From NCBI GenBank assembly GCA_964583765.1, contig CAZOWW010000015.1, forward strand, positions 1 to 60,379: a DNA stretch of 60,379 nucleotides. The letters are read 5' to 3'. Made by a program: the position numbers and the translations under genes. The DNA comes from CAZOWW01 sp964583765. Lineage in GTDB: Bacteria > Actinomycetota > Actinomycetes > Actinomycetales > Kineosporiaceae. Under the pieces are notes generated by a model. It did no database searches and was not told where the DNA came from. It was given only the letters and a program-made list of their open reading frames with translations. Numbering within the stretch: the stretch's first letter is position 1; each line of letters opens with the position of its first letter. Positions 17,095 through 26,534 of the stretch are shown in pieces.

Positions 17095-19745
17095 CAGCGC
17101 TCACCCGCTCCGCTGGAAACCGCCGCCACCGTGACGACGGCGCCGGACCCGACACCCAGGCTCGACCGGACCGCGCTGCCCGGGGAGTTGGTGGGCAACC
17201 AGACCACCCGGTCCGGCAGGTCGGTGGGTGCCCAGGGCAGGGTCACCGCGCCGACGGGAGTGCTCACCGTGACCAGTGGCTCGGCGACGACGCCCAGTTC
17301 CCGGGCGGTGGCCGTGGACATGCGGGCCACGGCCCGGCGCGCGGTGCCGGCCAGGTGCGGCTCACCGTCCTGGAGCAGGCCCGAGTCGAGCAGCTGGTGC
17401 CAGGTCGCGAGCACCGCCTGCCCCGGACCGGGCCGCTCGGGCACGGCCCCCGCGGGCAGGTCCGGCGCAGTCGCGGGATCACCGTCCCAGACGCCGAGCT
17501 CGGCGAGTTCCGCCCGTACCGCCTCGACGGTCCCGGTACCCAGGCGCACGTCCATCGCCGCGGCGAGCTGGTCGAGCACGCGGTGGTCGGGCAGCGCCGT
17601 GGACCCGAGCACCACCGGGAAGGGCCGGGGCCGGCGTTCCCAGTCGAGGTAGGTCCCGGCCTTCTCGACCGCCGGGGCGACCGGCAGCACCACGTCGGCG
17701 AGCTCGGTGATCGCGCTCGCGCGCACCTCCAGACTCACCACGAAACCGGCCGCGGCCAGCGCCTGCTCCGCGGCGCGCGGATCGGGCAGGTCGGCGAGCT
17801 CCACGCCCGCCACGACCAGGCCACCGAGCTCGCCCGCGGCGAGGGCCGCGAGGATGTCCGGGGTCTCGCGTCCGGGGGCGCCGGGCAGGGAGTCCACGCC
17901 CCAGGCCGCGGCGACGTCCACCCGGGCCTGCGCCAGCGTCACCGGCCGCCCGCCCGGCAGCAGGTTGGGCAGGGCGCCGGCGGTCACGGCTCCCACCTCG
18001 CCGGCCCTGCGCGGCACCCAGGCGAGACGGGCACCGGTGGCCCGGGCCAGGCGCAGGGCGGCGGAGAGGCCGCCGGGCACGGTGGCCAGGCGCTCGCCGA
18101 CGAGGATCACCGAGCCTGCGGCACCCAGGGCCACGCGGGTCGCGTCGAGCTCGGCGGCCGACGGGCGTCCCTCGGGCCCCGTCCGCTGCGGGGCGCCGTT
18201 CTCGGCGAGAGCGTCCAGCACCGCCGCCTCGCCACCCGGTGCGGTCGCGAGCAGCCGGGTGGACAGCTTGGCCAGGCCCCGGGAGGCCCAGGGGGCGAGC
18301 GCGACGATCAAGGCCCGGTGTCGGGTGACCGCCTTGCGCAGGCGCAGGAAGACGATCGGCGACTCCTCCTCGGGCTCCAGGCCCACCAGGAGCACCGCGG
18401 GCGCCGCCTCGAGATCGGCGTACCGGACCCCGTCCCCGGCACCTGCCACATGGTGGGCCAGGAAGTCGGCCTCCTCGGCCCCGGCGCCGACCGGGCGCGC
18501 CCGGAAGTCGATGTCGTTGCCGCCGAGCACGACCCGCGCGAACTTCGCGTAGGCGTAGGCGTCCTCCTGGGTCAGCCGACCGCCCGCCAGGACGCCGACC
18601 CCGCCGGCTGCCCGGGCCGCGGCCAGGCCACGCGCGGCGACGTCGAGGGCCTCGGGCCATGACGCCGGGCGCAGGGCTCCGTTCTCGGGATCCCGCACCA
18701 GCGGGGTCTGGAGGCGGTCCGCGGCGGTCGCCCAGGGGAAGGCCCAGCGGCCCTTGTCGCAGTTCCACTCCTCGTTGACCTCGGGGTCGCCGCCGGCCAG
18801 GCGGCGCAGCACCACACCGCGGCGGACGTCCACGCGCAGGGCGCACCCGCTGGCGCAGTGCTCGCAGACCGAGGGCACGGAGACCAGGTCGAACGGGCGG
18901 GAGCGGAACCGGTAGGCGGCACCCGTGAGCGCGCCGACCGGGCAGATCTGCACCGTGTTGCCGGAGAAGTAGCTGGAGAACGGCGCGCCGGTCTCGTCCC
19001 GCTCCCCGCAGGAGGCCAGGGGGGCGTCCGGGACCTCGACGTCCGCCGGAGCCTGGACGTCCGCCGGGGCTTGCGCGAAGCCGAGGATCTCCGGGGCGAA
19101 GGTGCCGATCTGCTGCCGGGCGCCGCGCAGCTGCAGGTCGATGAACGGGTCGCCGGCGATCTCGCGGGAGAAGCGGGTGCACCGCTGGCAGAGCACGCAG
19201 CGCTCGCGGTCCAGGAGCACCTGGCTGGAGAGCCGGATGGGCTTGGGGAAGGTCCGCTTGGTCTCGGTGAACCGCGATTGCGCCGCACCGTTGGACATCG
19301 CCTGGTTCTGCAGCGGGCACTCCCCGCCCTTGTCGCAGACCGGGCAGTCCAGCGGGTGGTTGATCAGCAGGAACTCGAGGATGCCGCGCTGCGCCTTCTC
19401 GGCGACCGGCGAGGTCACCTGGGTGCGCACGGCCATGCCCGGGGAGACCTCCATCGTGCAGGAGGCCTGGGGCTTGGGCATCGGGCGCAGGGAGCCGTCC
19501 GGGCCGGGGGTCGCGATCTCCACCAGGCACTGGCGGCAGGCACCCACCGGCGAGAGCAGCGGGTGGTCGCAGAACCGGGGAATGGCGATGCCCAGCTGCT
19601 CGGCGGCCCGGATGACCAGGGTGCCCTTGGGCACGCTGACCTCGATGCCGTCGACGGTCAGGGAGACCAACGGCACCTCCGGCTTCGCGGGGGCCCCGCC
19701 CTGGGGAGTCTTGCCCGCCGAGGCGGGGTTCGCGGTCACGGTCAT
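17094..19745 (-). CDS. nuoG: NADH-quinone oxidoreductase subunit G
   Basis: NuoG carries electrons from NuoF to NuoI through several Fe-S clusters. The 883-residue product has an N-terminal 2Fe-2S ferredoxin domain (CDHPLLSPVGACRQCLVEIA). The LDCPVCDKGGECPLQ segment follows, then CVLCQRCTRFSREIAG, and the molybdopterin-oxidoreductase-like domain begins with CEHCASGCALRVDVRRG (four-cysteine cluster retained). The C-terminal third is a degenerate formate-dehydrogenase-like fold. The ATG at 19745 overlaps the nuoF stop. The upstream open frame inside nuoF is discarded. Confidence 0.95.
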   Translation of the reverse strand: MTVTANPASAGKTPQGGAPAKPEVPLVSLTVDGIEVSVPKGTLVIRAAEQLGIAIPRFCDHPLLSPVGACRQCLVEIATPGPDGSLRPMPKPQASCTMEVSPGMAVRTQVTSPVAEKAQRGILEFLLINHPLDCPVCDKGGECPLQNQAMSNGAAQSRFTETKRTFPKPIRLSSQVLLDRERCVLCQRCTRFSREIAGDPFIDLQLRGARQQIGTFAPEILGFAQAPADVQAPADVEVPDAPLASCGERDETGAPFSSYFSGNTVQICPVGALTGAAYRFRSRPFDLVSVPSVCEHCASGCALRVDVRRGVVLRRLAGGDPEVNEEWNCDKGRWAFPWATAADRLQTPLVRDPENGALRPASWPEALDVAARGLAAARAAGGVGVLAGGRLTQEDAYAYAKFARVVLGGNDIDFRARPVGAGAEEADFLAHHVAGAGDGVRYADLEAAPAVLLVGLEPEEESPIVFLRLRKAVTRHRALIVALAPWASRGLAKLSTRLLATAPGGEAAVLDALAENGAPQRTGPEGRPSAAELDATRVALGAAGSVILVGERLATVPGGLSAALRLARATGARLAWVPRRAGEVGAVTAGALPNLLPGGRPVTLAQARVDVAAAWGVDSLPGAPGRETPDILAALAAGELGGLVVAGVELADLPDPRAAEQALAAAGFVVSLEVRASAITELADVVLPVAPAVEKAGTYLDWERRPRPFPVVLGSTALPDHRVLDQLAAAMDVRLGTGTVEAVRAELAELGVWDGDPATAPDLPAGAVPERPGPGQAVLATWHQLLDSGLLQDGEPHLAGTARRAVARMSTATARELGVVAEPLVTVSTPVGAVTLPWAPTDLPDRVVWLPTNSPGSAVRSSLGVGSGAVVTVAAVSSGAGER

Positions 19746-21082
19746 CTCAGGCTCGCTCCGGCGAAGACGGTGGAGGCTGCGGGATCGAACGGGCAGCCTC
19801 CCTCGGTGAGGTGGCGCACGTACTCCTCGCGGAAGTACCCGATCGACGAGGTGATGCAGCTCGTCGCACCGTCCCCGAGGGCGCAGAACGAGCGACCCAG
19901 GATGTTGTCGCAGATGTCCAGCAACTTCTCGAGGTCGGCCTCGGTGCCCTCGCCGTCCTCCAGCCGGCGCAGCACCTGGGCCAGCCAGTACGTGCCCTCC
20001 CGGCAGGGGGTGCACTTGCCGCAGGACTCGTGCCGGTAGAACTCGGTCCAGCGCAGCACCGCCCGGACGACGCAGGTCGTCTCGTCGAAGATCTGCAGCG
20101 CGCGGGTGCCGAGCATCGAGCCGGCCTTGGCCACCGACTCGAAGTCCAGCGGGACGTCGAGGTGCTCGGCGGTGAAGATCGGCGTCGACGACCCGCCCGG
20201 CGTCCAGAACTTGAGCTCGTGCCCGGGACGGATGCCACCGGCGTGCTCCAGCAGCTCGCGCAGGGTGATCCCGAGCGGGGCCTCGTACTGACCCGGGTAG
20301 CGCACGTGCCCCGAGAGCGAGAAGAAGCCGAAGCCACGGGACCGCTCGGTGCCCAGGGAGGTGAACCAGTCGACCCCGCGGGCCAGGATCGAGGGCACCG
20401 AGGCGATGGACTCCACGTTGTTCACCACGGTCGGGCGGGCGTACAGGCCGGCCACGGCCGGGAACGGCGGCTTCAGGCGGGGCTGGCCGCGAAGTCCCTC
20501 CAGGGAGTCCAGCAGCGCCGTCTCCTCACCGCAGATGTACGCCCCGGCCCCCGCGTGCACGACCAGGTCCAGGTCGAAGCCGGAACCGAGGACGTTCTCG
20601 CCCAGGTACCCGGCCTCGCGGGCCTCCTCCACCGCGCGCAGCAGGCGCCGGTAGACGTGCACGACCTCGCCGCGCAGGTAGATGAAGGCCTTGGCGCAAC
20701 CGATCGCGTAGCTCGTGATGATCGCGCCCTCGATGAGTGCCTGCGGGTTCGCGAGCATCAGCGGGATGTCCTTGCAGGTACCCGGCTCGGACTCGTCCGC
20801 GTTCACCACGAGGTAGCGGGGCTTGCCGTCCGGCGGGGGCAGGAAGCTCCACTTGAGCCCGGTGGGGAATCCGGCCCCGCCACGCCCGCGCAGTCCCGAC
20901 TCCTTGACGAGGCTGACCACCTCGGCAGGCGCGTGCGCCAGGGCCGCGCGCAGCCCCTGGTACCCGCCCGCGGCCTCATAGGCCGCCAGCGTCCACGACC
21001 GCGGGGTGTCCCAGGTCGCGGAGAGCACCGGCAGCAACGGCGTGGACGTGGCGTCCCCCTCGGTGGTGGCGACCTCCGACAT
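19742..21082 (-). CDS. nuoF: NADH-quinone oxidoreductase subunit F (NADH/FMN site)
   Basis: NuoF binds NADH, FMN and cluster N3. The 446-residue product shows the NADH-binding glycine loop GLRGRGGAGFPTGLKW, the FMN-binding NADESEPGTCKDI, GAGAYICGEETALLDSLEG and the 4Fe-4S motif ESCGKCTPCREGTYWL plus a downstream cysteine (SFCALGDGAT). It starts ATG 21082, one base after the nuoE stop. It is complete and of normal length. Confidence 0.97.
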   Translation of the reverse strand: MSEVATTEGDATSTPLLPVLSATWDTPRSWTLAAYEAAGGYQGLRAALAHAPAEVVSLVKESGLRGRGGAGFPTGLKWSFLPPPDGKPRYLVVNADESEPGTCKDIPLMLANPQALIEGAIITSYAIGCAKAFIYLRGEVVHVYRRLLRAVEEAREAGYLGENVLGSGFDLDLVVHAGAGAYICGEETALLDSLEGLRGQPRLKPPFPAVAGLYARPTVVNNVESIASVPSILARGVDWFTSLGTERSRGFGFFSLSGHVRYPGQYEAPLGITLRELLEHAGGIRPGHELKFWTPGGSSTPIFTAEHLDVPLDFESVAKAGSMLGTRALQIFDETTCVVRAVLRWTEFYRHESCGKCTPCREGTYWLAQVLRRLEDGEGTEADLEKLLDICDNILGRSFCALGDGATSCITSSIGYFREEYVRHLTEGGCPFDPAASTVFAGASLR

Positions 21083-21083
21083 C

Positions 21084-21938
21084 TCAGCCCTCCCGCTTCG
21101 CGTCGGTCCGGCCGGCCGCGGTCCGCTTCGAGGCGCCGGTGGACGGCTTCCCGGTCCCGGCCGACTTCCCGGAGCTGGCCGCTTCGCTGGTGGCGGCCGG
21201 CGTCGCCGCGGGTGCGGCCGGTGTCCCCGTGGCGCTGGTCGCGGACGGCTTCCCGGTACCGGTGCCGTTGGTGGACGGCGCAGGTACGGCCGGTTGGGTC
21301 CAGCCCTGCTCGCGTGCCACGTGCAGCCCGCGCAGGCTCGGCTCACCGGCACCCACGCCCTCGTCGGCGCGGCCGTCCGGGAAGCCCGCGAGCACCCGGG
21401 AGATCTCCTTGAAGGTGCACACCTTGGCCGCGCCCCGGCTGGGGGTGACGTCCTTGCCCGAGCGCAGCTCGTCGACGAGTTGCCGGGCGCTCTCGGGGGT
21501 CTGGTTGTCCAGGAACTCCCAGTTGGCCATGACCACCGGGGCGTAGTCGCAGCCCGCGTTGCACTCCACCCGCTCGAGGGTGATCATGCCGTCCTCGGTG
21601 GTCTCGTCGTGCCCGATGCCCAGATGGTCGGCGAGCGAGGCGAAGATCGCGTCCCCGCCGAGGATCGCGCACAGGGTGTTCGTGCACACGCCCACGGTGT
21701 AGGTGCCGTTGGGCTTGCGCTTGAACTGCGAGTAGAAGGTGGCCACGGCCGACACCTCGGCGGTGGCCAGGCCCAACACCTCGGCGGCGAACTCGACGCC
21801 GTCCGGGCTCACGTAGCCGTCCTCGCTCTGCACCAGGTGCAGCAGCGGCAACAGGGCCGAGCGCGCCAGCGGGTAGCGGGCGATGATCACCTGCGCGTCG
21901 GCGTCCAGACGCTCACGGGTCTCGCGGGGATAGGCCAT
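21084..21938 (-). CDS. nuoE: NADH-quinone oxidoreductase subunit E (2Fe-2S), with Ala/Ser/Thr-rich tail
   Basis: NuoE carries the off-path 2Fe-2S cluster N1a. The four ligand cysteines are in VCTNTLCAILGG and VECNAGCDYAPV, within a normal thioredoxin-like domain of about 200 residues. The last ~75 residues (from PAPSTNGTGTGKPSATSATG on) are low complexity and end in a basic KRTAAGRTDAKREG. The ATG at 21938 overlaps the nuoD stop by the ATGA arrangement. Confidence 0.95.
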   Translation of the reverse strand: MAYPRETRERLDADAQVIIARYPLARSALLPLLHLVQSEDGYVSPDGVEFAAEVLGLATAEVSAVATFYSQFKRKPNGTYTVGVCTNTLCAILGGDAIFASLADHLGIGHDETTEDGMITLERVECNAGCDYAPVVMANWEFLDNQTPESARQLVDELRSGKDVTPSRGAAKVCTFKEISRVLAGFPDGRADEGVGAGEPSLRGLHVAREQGWTQPAVPAPSTNGTGTGKPSATSATGTPAAPAATPAATSEAASSGKSAGTGKPSTGASKRTAAGRTDAKREG

Positions 21939-23281
21939 CAGCGGTCGACTCCTCCCAGCACGGGGTCGAGGGACGCGACCGCCACGATCACGTCGGCGAT
22001 CATGCCGCCTTCGCACATTGCCGCCACGGCCTGGAGGTTGGCGAAGGACGGGTCACGGAAGTGCGCCCGGTACGGCTTGTTGCCCCCGTCCGAGACGAGG
22101 TGGACGCCGAGCTCGCCGCGCGGGGACTCCACCGCCTGGTAGACCTGCCCGGCGGGCACACGGAACCCCTCGGTGACCAGCTTGAAGTGGTGGATGAGCG
22201 CCTCCATCGAGGTGCCCATGATCTCGCGGATGTGATCGAGGCTGTTGCCCATGCCGTCCGAGCCGATGGCCAGCTGGGCCGGCCAGGCGATCTTCTTGTC
22301 GCCCACCATGACCGGCGCGGGGCCGAGATCCTCCAGCCGGTCCACGCACTGCTCGACGATCCGCAGCGACTCCTTCATCTCGTCGATACGGATGCGCATG
22401 CGGCCGTAGGCGTCCGCGCTGTCCCGGGTGATGACGTCGAAGTCGTAGTCCTCGTAGCCGCAGTACGGCTGCGAGCGACGCAGGTCGTGCGGCAGCCCGG
22501 CCGAGCGGAGCACCGGCCCGGTGAGGCCGAGCGCGACGCACCCGGTGAGGTCGAGTTGGGCGATGCCCACCATGCGTGCCTTGACGATCGGGTTCTCGTT
22601 GGCGAGCTTCTCGATGTCACTGATCCCGCGGCGGACCCCGGGCAGGGCGTCCCGGATCTCGTCGAGCGCGCCGGGCGGCAGGTCCTGGGCCAGGCCCCCG
22701 GGCCGGACGTACGCGTGGTTCATCCGCAGGCCGGTGATCATCTCCAGGAGCCTCAGGACGATCTCCCGGTCGCGGAAGCCGACGGTCATCACCGTCAGGG
22801 CACCGAGCTCCATGCCGCCGGTGGCCAGGGCCACGAAGTGCGAGGAGATCCGGCACAGCTCCATGACCAGGACGCGGATCACGGTCGCCCGCTCGGGCAC
22901 GTCGTCCGTGATGCCCAGCAGCCGTTCGACCGCCAGGCAGTACGCGGTCTCCTGGAAGAGCGGGGTGAGGTAGTCCATGCGGGTGCAGAACGTGACCCCC
23001 TGGGTCCACGTCCGGAACTCCATGCTCTTCTCGATGCCCGTGTGCAGGTAGCCGATGCCGCACCGGGCCTCGGTGACGGTCTCGCCCTCGATCTCCAGGA
23101 TCAACCGGAGCACCCCGTGCGTGGAGGGGTGCTGCGGGCCCATGTTGACGACGATCCGTTCCTCGCCCAGGGTGACGGCTTCTTCGGCGATCTCCGCCCA
23201 GTCGCCGCCGGAGGCGGTCAGCACCGTGGGCTCGGCCACGGGTGTGTCCTGCTCAGTCATCGGAATCCGAGGCTCGCTCAT
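21938..23281 (-). CDS. nuoD: NADH-quinone oxidoreductase subunit D
   Basis: NuoD is the 49-kDa subunit that, with NuoB, forms the quinone reduction site. The 447-residue product has the N-terminal MGPQHPSTHGVLRLILEIEG with the quinone-contacting histidine. It also has IGYLHTGIEKSMEFRTWTQG, MDYLTPLFQETAYCLAVE and the C-terminal ESPRGELGVHLVSDGG. The start codon shares a base with the nuoC stop (TGATG). Confidence 0.97.
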   Translation of the reverse strand: MSEPRIPMTEQDTPVAEPTVLTASGGDWAEIAEEAVTLGEERIVVNMGPQHPSTHGVLRLILEIEGETVTEARCGIGYLHTGIEKSMEFRTWTQGVTFCTRMDYLTPLFQETAYCLAVERLLGITDDVPERATVIRVLVMELCRISSHFVALATGGMELGALTVMTVGFRDREIVLRLLEMITGLRMNHAYVRPGGLAQDLPPGALDEIRDALPGVRRGISDIEKLANENPIVKARMVGIAQLDLTGCVALGLTGPVLRSAGLPHDLRRSQPYCGYEDYDFDVITRDSADAYGRMRIRIDEMKESLRIVEQCVDRLEDLGPAPVMVGDKKIAWPAQLAIGSDGMGNSLDHIREIMGTSMEALIHHFKLVTEGFRVPAGQVYQAVESPRGELGVHLVSDGGNKPYRAHFRDPSFANLQAVAAMCEGGMIADVIVAVASLDPVLGGVDR

Positions 23282-24017
23282 CAGAAGTACGACCTCCGGG
23301 TGTCCGGCGGCGGAATGGTGGCGCCCTTGTACTCCACGGGGATCCCGCCCAGCGGGTAGTCCTTGCGCTGGGGGTGACCGGGCCAGTCGTCAGGCATCTC
23401 GATCCGGGTGAGGGCCGGGTGCCCGTCGAAGATGATGCCGAAGAAGTCCCAGGTCTCCCGCTCGTGCCAGTCCGCGGCCGGGTAGACCGGGACCAGCGAG
23501 GGCAGGTGTGGGTCGGCGTCCGGGACGGCGACCTCCAGCCGGATCCGCCGGTTGTGGGTGACGGAGAGCAACTGGTGGACGGCGTGCAACTCGCGACCGG
23601 TGTCCTGCGGGTAGTGCACCCCGTTGACCCCGGAGAAGAACTCGAACCGCAGGTCCGGGTGGTCCCGCAGGGCCTGGGCCACGGCGGGCAGGTGGGCCCG
23701 GCGCACGAGCAGGGTCAGTTCGCCCCGGTCGACGACGACGCCCTCGACGGCCTCGGCGAACGGCACGCCGTCCTCGGCGAGTGCCTCGGTCAGGGTGTCC
23801 ACGACCGCGTCGAACGGTTCCCCGTACGGCGGGTCCGAGGGGCCGGGCAGGGCGACGGTGCGCGAGAGGCCGCCGTAACCCGAGGTGTCCCCCGTGTCGT
23901 GCGCCCCGAACATGCCGCGCCGGACGCCCAGGTTCCGCTGGACCGGGGTGGCCACGGCGGGGACGGCGCCGTCCCCGGGTACGGGCTCCTCCGGTGCGCT
24001 GGGTGGTGTGCTGGCGG

Positions 24018-24021
<4 letters not shown>
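23281..24021 (-). CDS. nuoC: NADH-quinone oxidoreductase subunit C
   Basis: NuoC is the 30-kDa peripheral subunit with no cofactor. The 246-residue product ends with the family signature WHERETWDFFGIIFDGHP, followed by MPDDWPGHPQRKDYPLGG. NuoC and NuoD are separate here, unlike the fused NuoCD of E. coli. The N-terminal ~45 residues are Pro/Ala-rich and variable. It overlaps nuoB by four bases. Confidence 0.96.
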
Positions 24022-24572
<551 letters not shown>

Positions 24573-24602
24573 GAGTGCCCTTCCCGGTCCGCGCTCGCCG
24601 CG

Positions 24603-24962
24603 TCAGTCCCACTCGAGGCCGCCGCGGCGCCACACATAGGCGTACGCCACGAAGACCGTGATCACGAACAGGACGATCTCGACGAGGGCGAACAACCCGA
24701 GAGACCGGAAGGCCACCGCGAACGGCAGCAGGAACACGCCCTCGATGTCGAAGACGATGAAGAGCATCGCGATGAGGTAGTACTTCACCGGGAACCGGCC
24801 GCCACCGGAGGCGTGGGGCGTGGGCTGGATACCGCACTCGTAGGCGTCCAGCTTGGCCCGGTTGTACCGCCGGGGACCGACCAGGATCCCCGCGCCGATC
24901 GAAAGGATCCCGAATCCGGCGGCGAGCGCCGCGAGGACAAGGATCGGCACGTAGGGGTTCAC
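24603..24962 (-). CDS. nuoA: NADH-quinone oxidoreductase subunit A, first gene of the nuo operon
   Basis: NuoA is a three-helix subunit next to the quinone chamber. The 119-residue product has KLDAYECGIQPTPHASGGG (the conserved Cys loop), FPVKYYLIAMLFIVFDIEGV with its Asp/Glu pair and a last helix ending RRGGLEWD. The start is a GTG at 24962. It is the promoter-proximal gene of nuoA-N, and a Rex-type operator lies about 280 bp upstream. Confidence 0.96.
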   Translation of the reverse strand: MNPYVPILVLAALAAGFGILSIGAGILVGPRRYNRAKLDAYECGIQPTPHASGGGRFPVKYYLIAMLFIVFDIEGVFLLPFAVAFRSLGLFALVEIVLFVITVFVAYAYVWRRGGLEWD

Positions 24963-25592
24963 ACGTTCACCCTTCCCGGTTTCGACGCGTCGGCGAGCCC
25001 GATCCGCCTGCCGCCGCTGGATCCGCGAGGTGCGGCGACGCTGCCGACCACCCGATCGACGGCAATCCTAGGCGCCCACCCCGCATGGCCCCGGCAGCGC
25101 CGGGCGTTGCGGTGCGCCTTGATCGGGGGCACGGCCCGCGGAGGGGTAACTGGTCGCTCACAGCTGCCTTGGTCTGCGGTCGAGATGGGCGGGTCAGGGG
25201 TACCGATCGGGTCGGGACGGTTGCGATCACCTGCGCGCTTGTGAATCCCTTCACTAACGCTGCGTGGGGGAGTCTACGCGCGGTGACCAGGGGCCGCGCG
25301 CCGGGCAGGTCCGTGCACGGTCGGTATCCGCGCCGAACGGTCAACTGGGCCGCATCCCCGCGTCGCCGCAGGTGAGAAGCCTCACACGGGGAGCGCCGGC
25401 CACCCACGACCCGCTCGCTCCACCCGCCCGGGGAGGTCCGGGTGGGCCCCGGACGGCGCCTCAGGTCGGGACGCTCAGGCGCCGGCACAGGTGACCCTCA
25501 CCACGCCGCCAGGCGCCCGGGAGCTCCGGCGCGGACCCGGATCATGGCGAATCGCCCGAAGGGGGCAGATCAGCCGGTGGGACGGACCCGGC
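24963..25592. other. Promoter region of the nuo operon; no gene seen
   Basis: About 630 bp separate nuoA from the stop of menG, both on the minus strand. Open frames in the interval lack ribosome binding sites and family signatures. The only clear signal is the Rex-like palindrome at 25239-25256. A TAGACT hexamer on the minus strand (25271-25276) just upstream of it could be a -10 box, which would put the operator near the transcription start and leave a long leader of about 250 bases. Confidence 0.5.
25239..25256. promoter_or_regulatory. Rex-type redox operator upstream of nuoA
   Basis: The sequence TTGTGAATCCCTTCACTA matches the Rex operator consensus TTGTGAA-N4-TTCACAA at 13 of 14 arm positions (the only difference is a T for A in the right arm). 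Rex is an NAD(H)-sensing repressor of actinobacteria and firmicutes that controls respiratory genes and releases DNA when NADH rises. Finding its site before nuoA makes biological sense. Rex itself is not in the window. Confidence 0.7.
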
Positions 25593-26285
25593 TCAGGGAC
25601 GGACCGCGCGGTGGAGAGCGACGATGCCGCCGGTGAGGTTGCGGTGAGCGACCTGGGACCAGCCCGCCGACCGGATCCGCGCAGCCAGACCCCTCTGGTC
25701 GGGCCAGGCCCGGATGGAGTCGGACAGGTACTGGTAGGAATCGGGCGAGGAGCTCACGAACCGCGCCACCGCGGGCAGGGCCCGCATCAGGTACCGCGTG
25801 TAGACCGTTCGCCACGGCCCCCAGGTCGGGTGCGAGAACTCGCAGACGAGCAACCGGCCCCCTGGCCGCGTCACCCGCAGGAGTTCCTGCAGGGCCGCCG
25901 GCACATCGGCGACGTTGCGCAGGCCGAACGAGATCGTCACCGCGTCGAAGGCGGCGTCGGCGAACGGTAACCGCATCGCGTCACCCGCGACGAACGCGAG
26001 ATCGGGGCGCCGTCTGCGGCCCACCTTCAGCATGCCGAGGGAGAAGTCACACGGCACGGTCTGCGCACCCCGGTCGGCGAACGGCGCGCTGGATGTGCCG
26101 GTACCCGCCGCGAGGTCGAGGATCCGTTCCCCCGGCCGCAGGTCGAGTGACGCGACGACCTGCGAGCGCCAGCGACGGTCCTGAGCCAGGGACAGCACCC
26201 CGTTGGTCAGGTCGTACCGGGGAGCGACGGCATCGAACATTGCCGCCACTTCGTGGGGATCCTTGTGCAGGCCGGGCCGCGCCAT
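25593..26285 (-). CDS. menG: Demethylmenaquinone methyltransferase
   Basis: MenG (UbiE-family) methylates demethylmenaquinone with S-adenosylmethionine, the last step of menaquinone synthesis. The 230-residue product has the UbiE hallmark AMFDAVAPRYDLTNGVLSLA near the start. Motif I of SAM methyltransferases follows (ILDLAAGTGTSSAPFA), then the UbiE motifs FDAVTISFGLRNVADV and PGGRLLVCEFSHPTWGP. It starts ATG 26285 and diverges from menF across a 249-bp gap that carries a tandem repeat. It reads toward nuo but is separated by the nuo promoter region. Confidence 0.93.
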   Translation of the reverse strand: MARPGLHKDPHEVAAMFDAVAPRYDLTNGVLSLAQDRRWRSQVVASLDLRPGERILDLAAGTGTSSAPFADRGAQTVPCDFSLGMLKVGRRRRPDLAFVAGDAMRLPFADAAFDAVTISFGLRNVADVPAALQELLRVTRPGGRLLVCEFSHPTWGPWRTVYTRYLMRALPAVARFVSSSPDSYQYLSDSIRAWPDQRGLAARIRSAGWSQVAHRNLTGGIVALHRAVRP

Positions 26286-26344
26286 ACCGACGATGGTCTC
26301 AGACGCCGCCGGACCTCGCCCCGCCGCGGCGCTCCGCGTCCTCC

Positions 26345-26376
26345 GCGAGTTCCGTCACCCGCGAGTTCCGTCACCC
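26345..26376. repeat. Perfect 16-bp tandem repeat between menG and menF
   Basis: Two exact copies of GCGAGTTCCGTCACCC stand head to tail in the divergent intergenic region. Each contains the heptamer GTCACCC, which occurs again at 26502-26508 about 27 bp before the menF start and seven more times after menF. They may be regulator sites for the divergent promoters, or a slippage product. Confidence 0.6.
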
Positions 26377-26534
26377 GTCCCCGCACTGTGACGCCACGCC
26401 GTACGCGAGGGCAGCCGGCCCGTCTCCCGCGAGGCGCCGTCGATCCCAGGGAAGGAACCACCGGGCGCGCGGGTACCAGGGAAGAAGTCCCACCGGCTCC
26501 CGTCACCCTCGGTGGCGACCTACCCTGGAGCGCG

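Noticed and set aside
24963..25592. Possible riboswitch or small gene in the nuo leader
   Set aside because: Apart from the Rex-like palindrome I could not find a conserved riboswitch core or a coding frame with a ribosome binding site.
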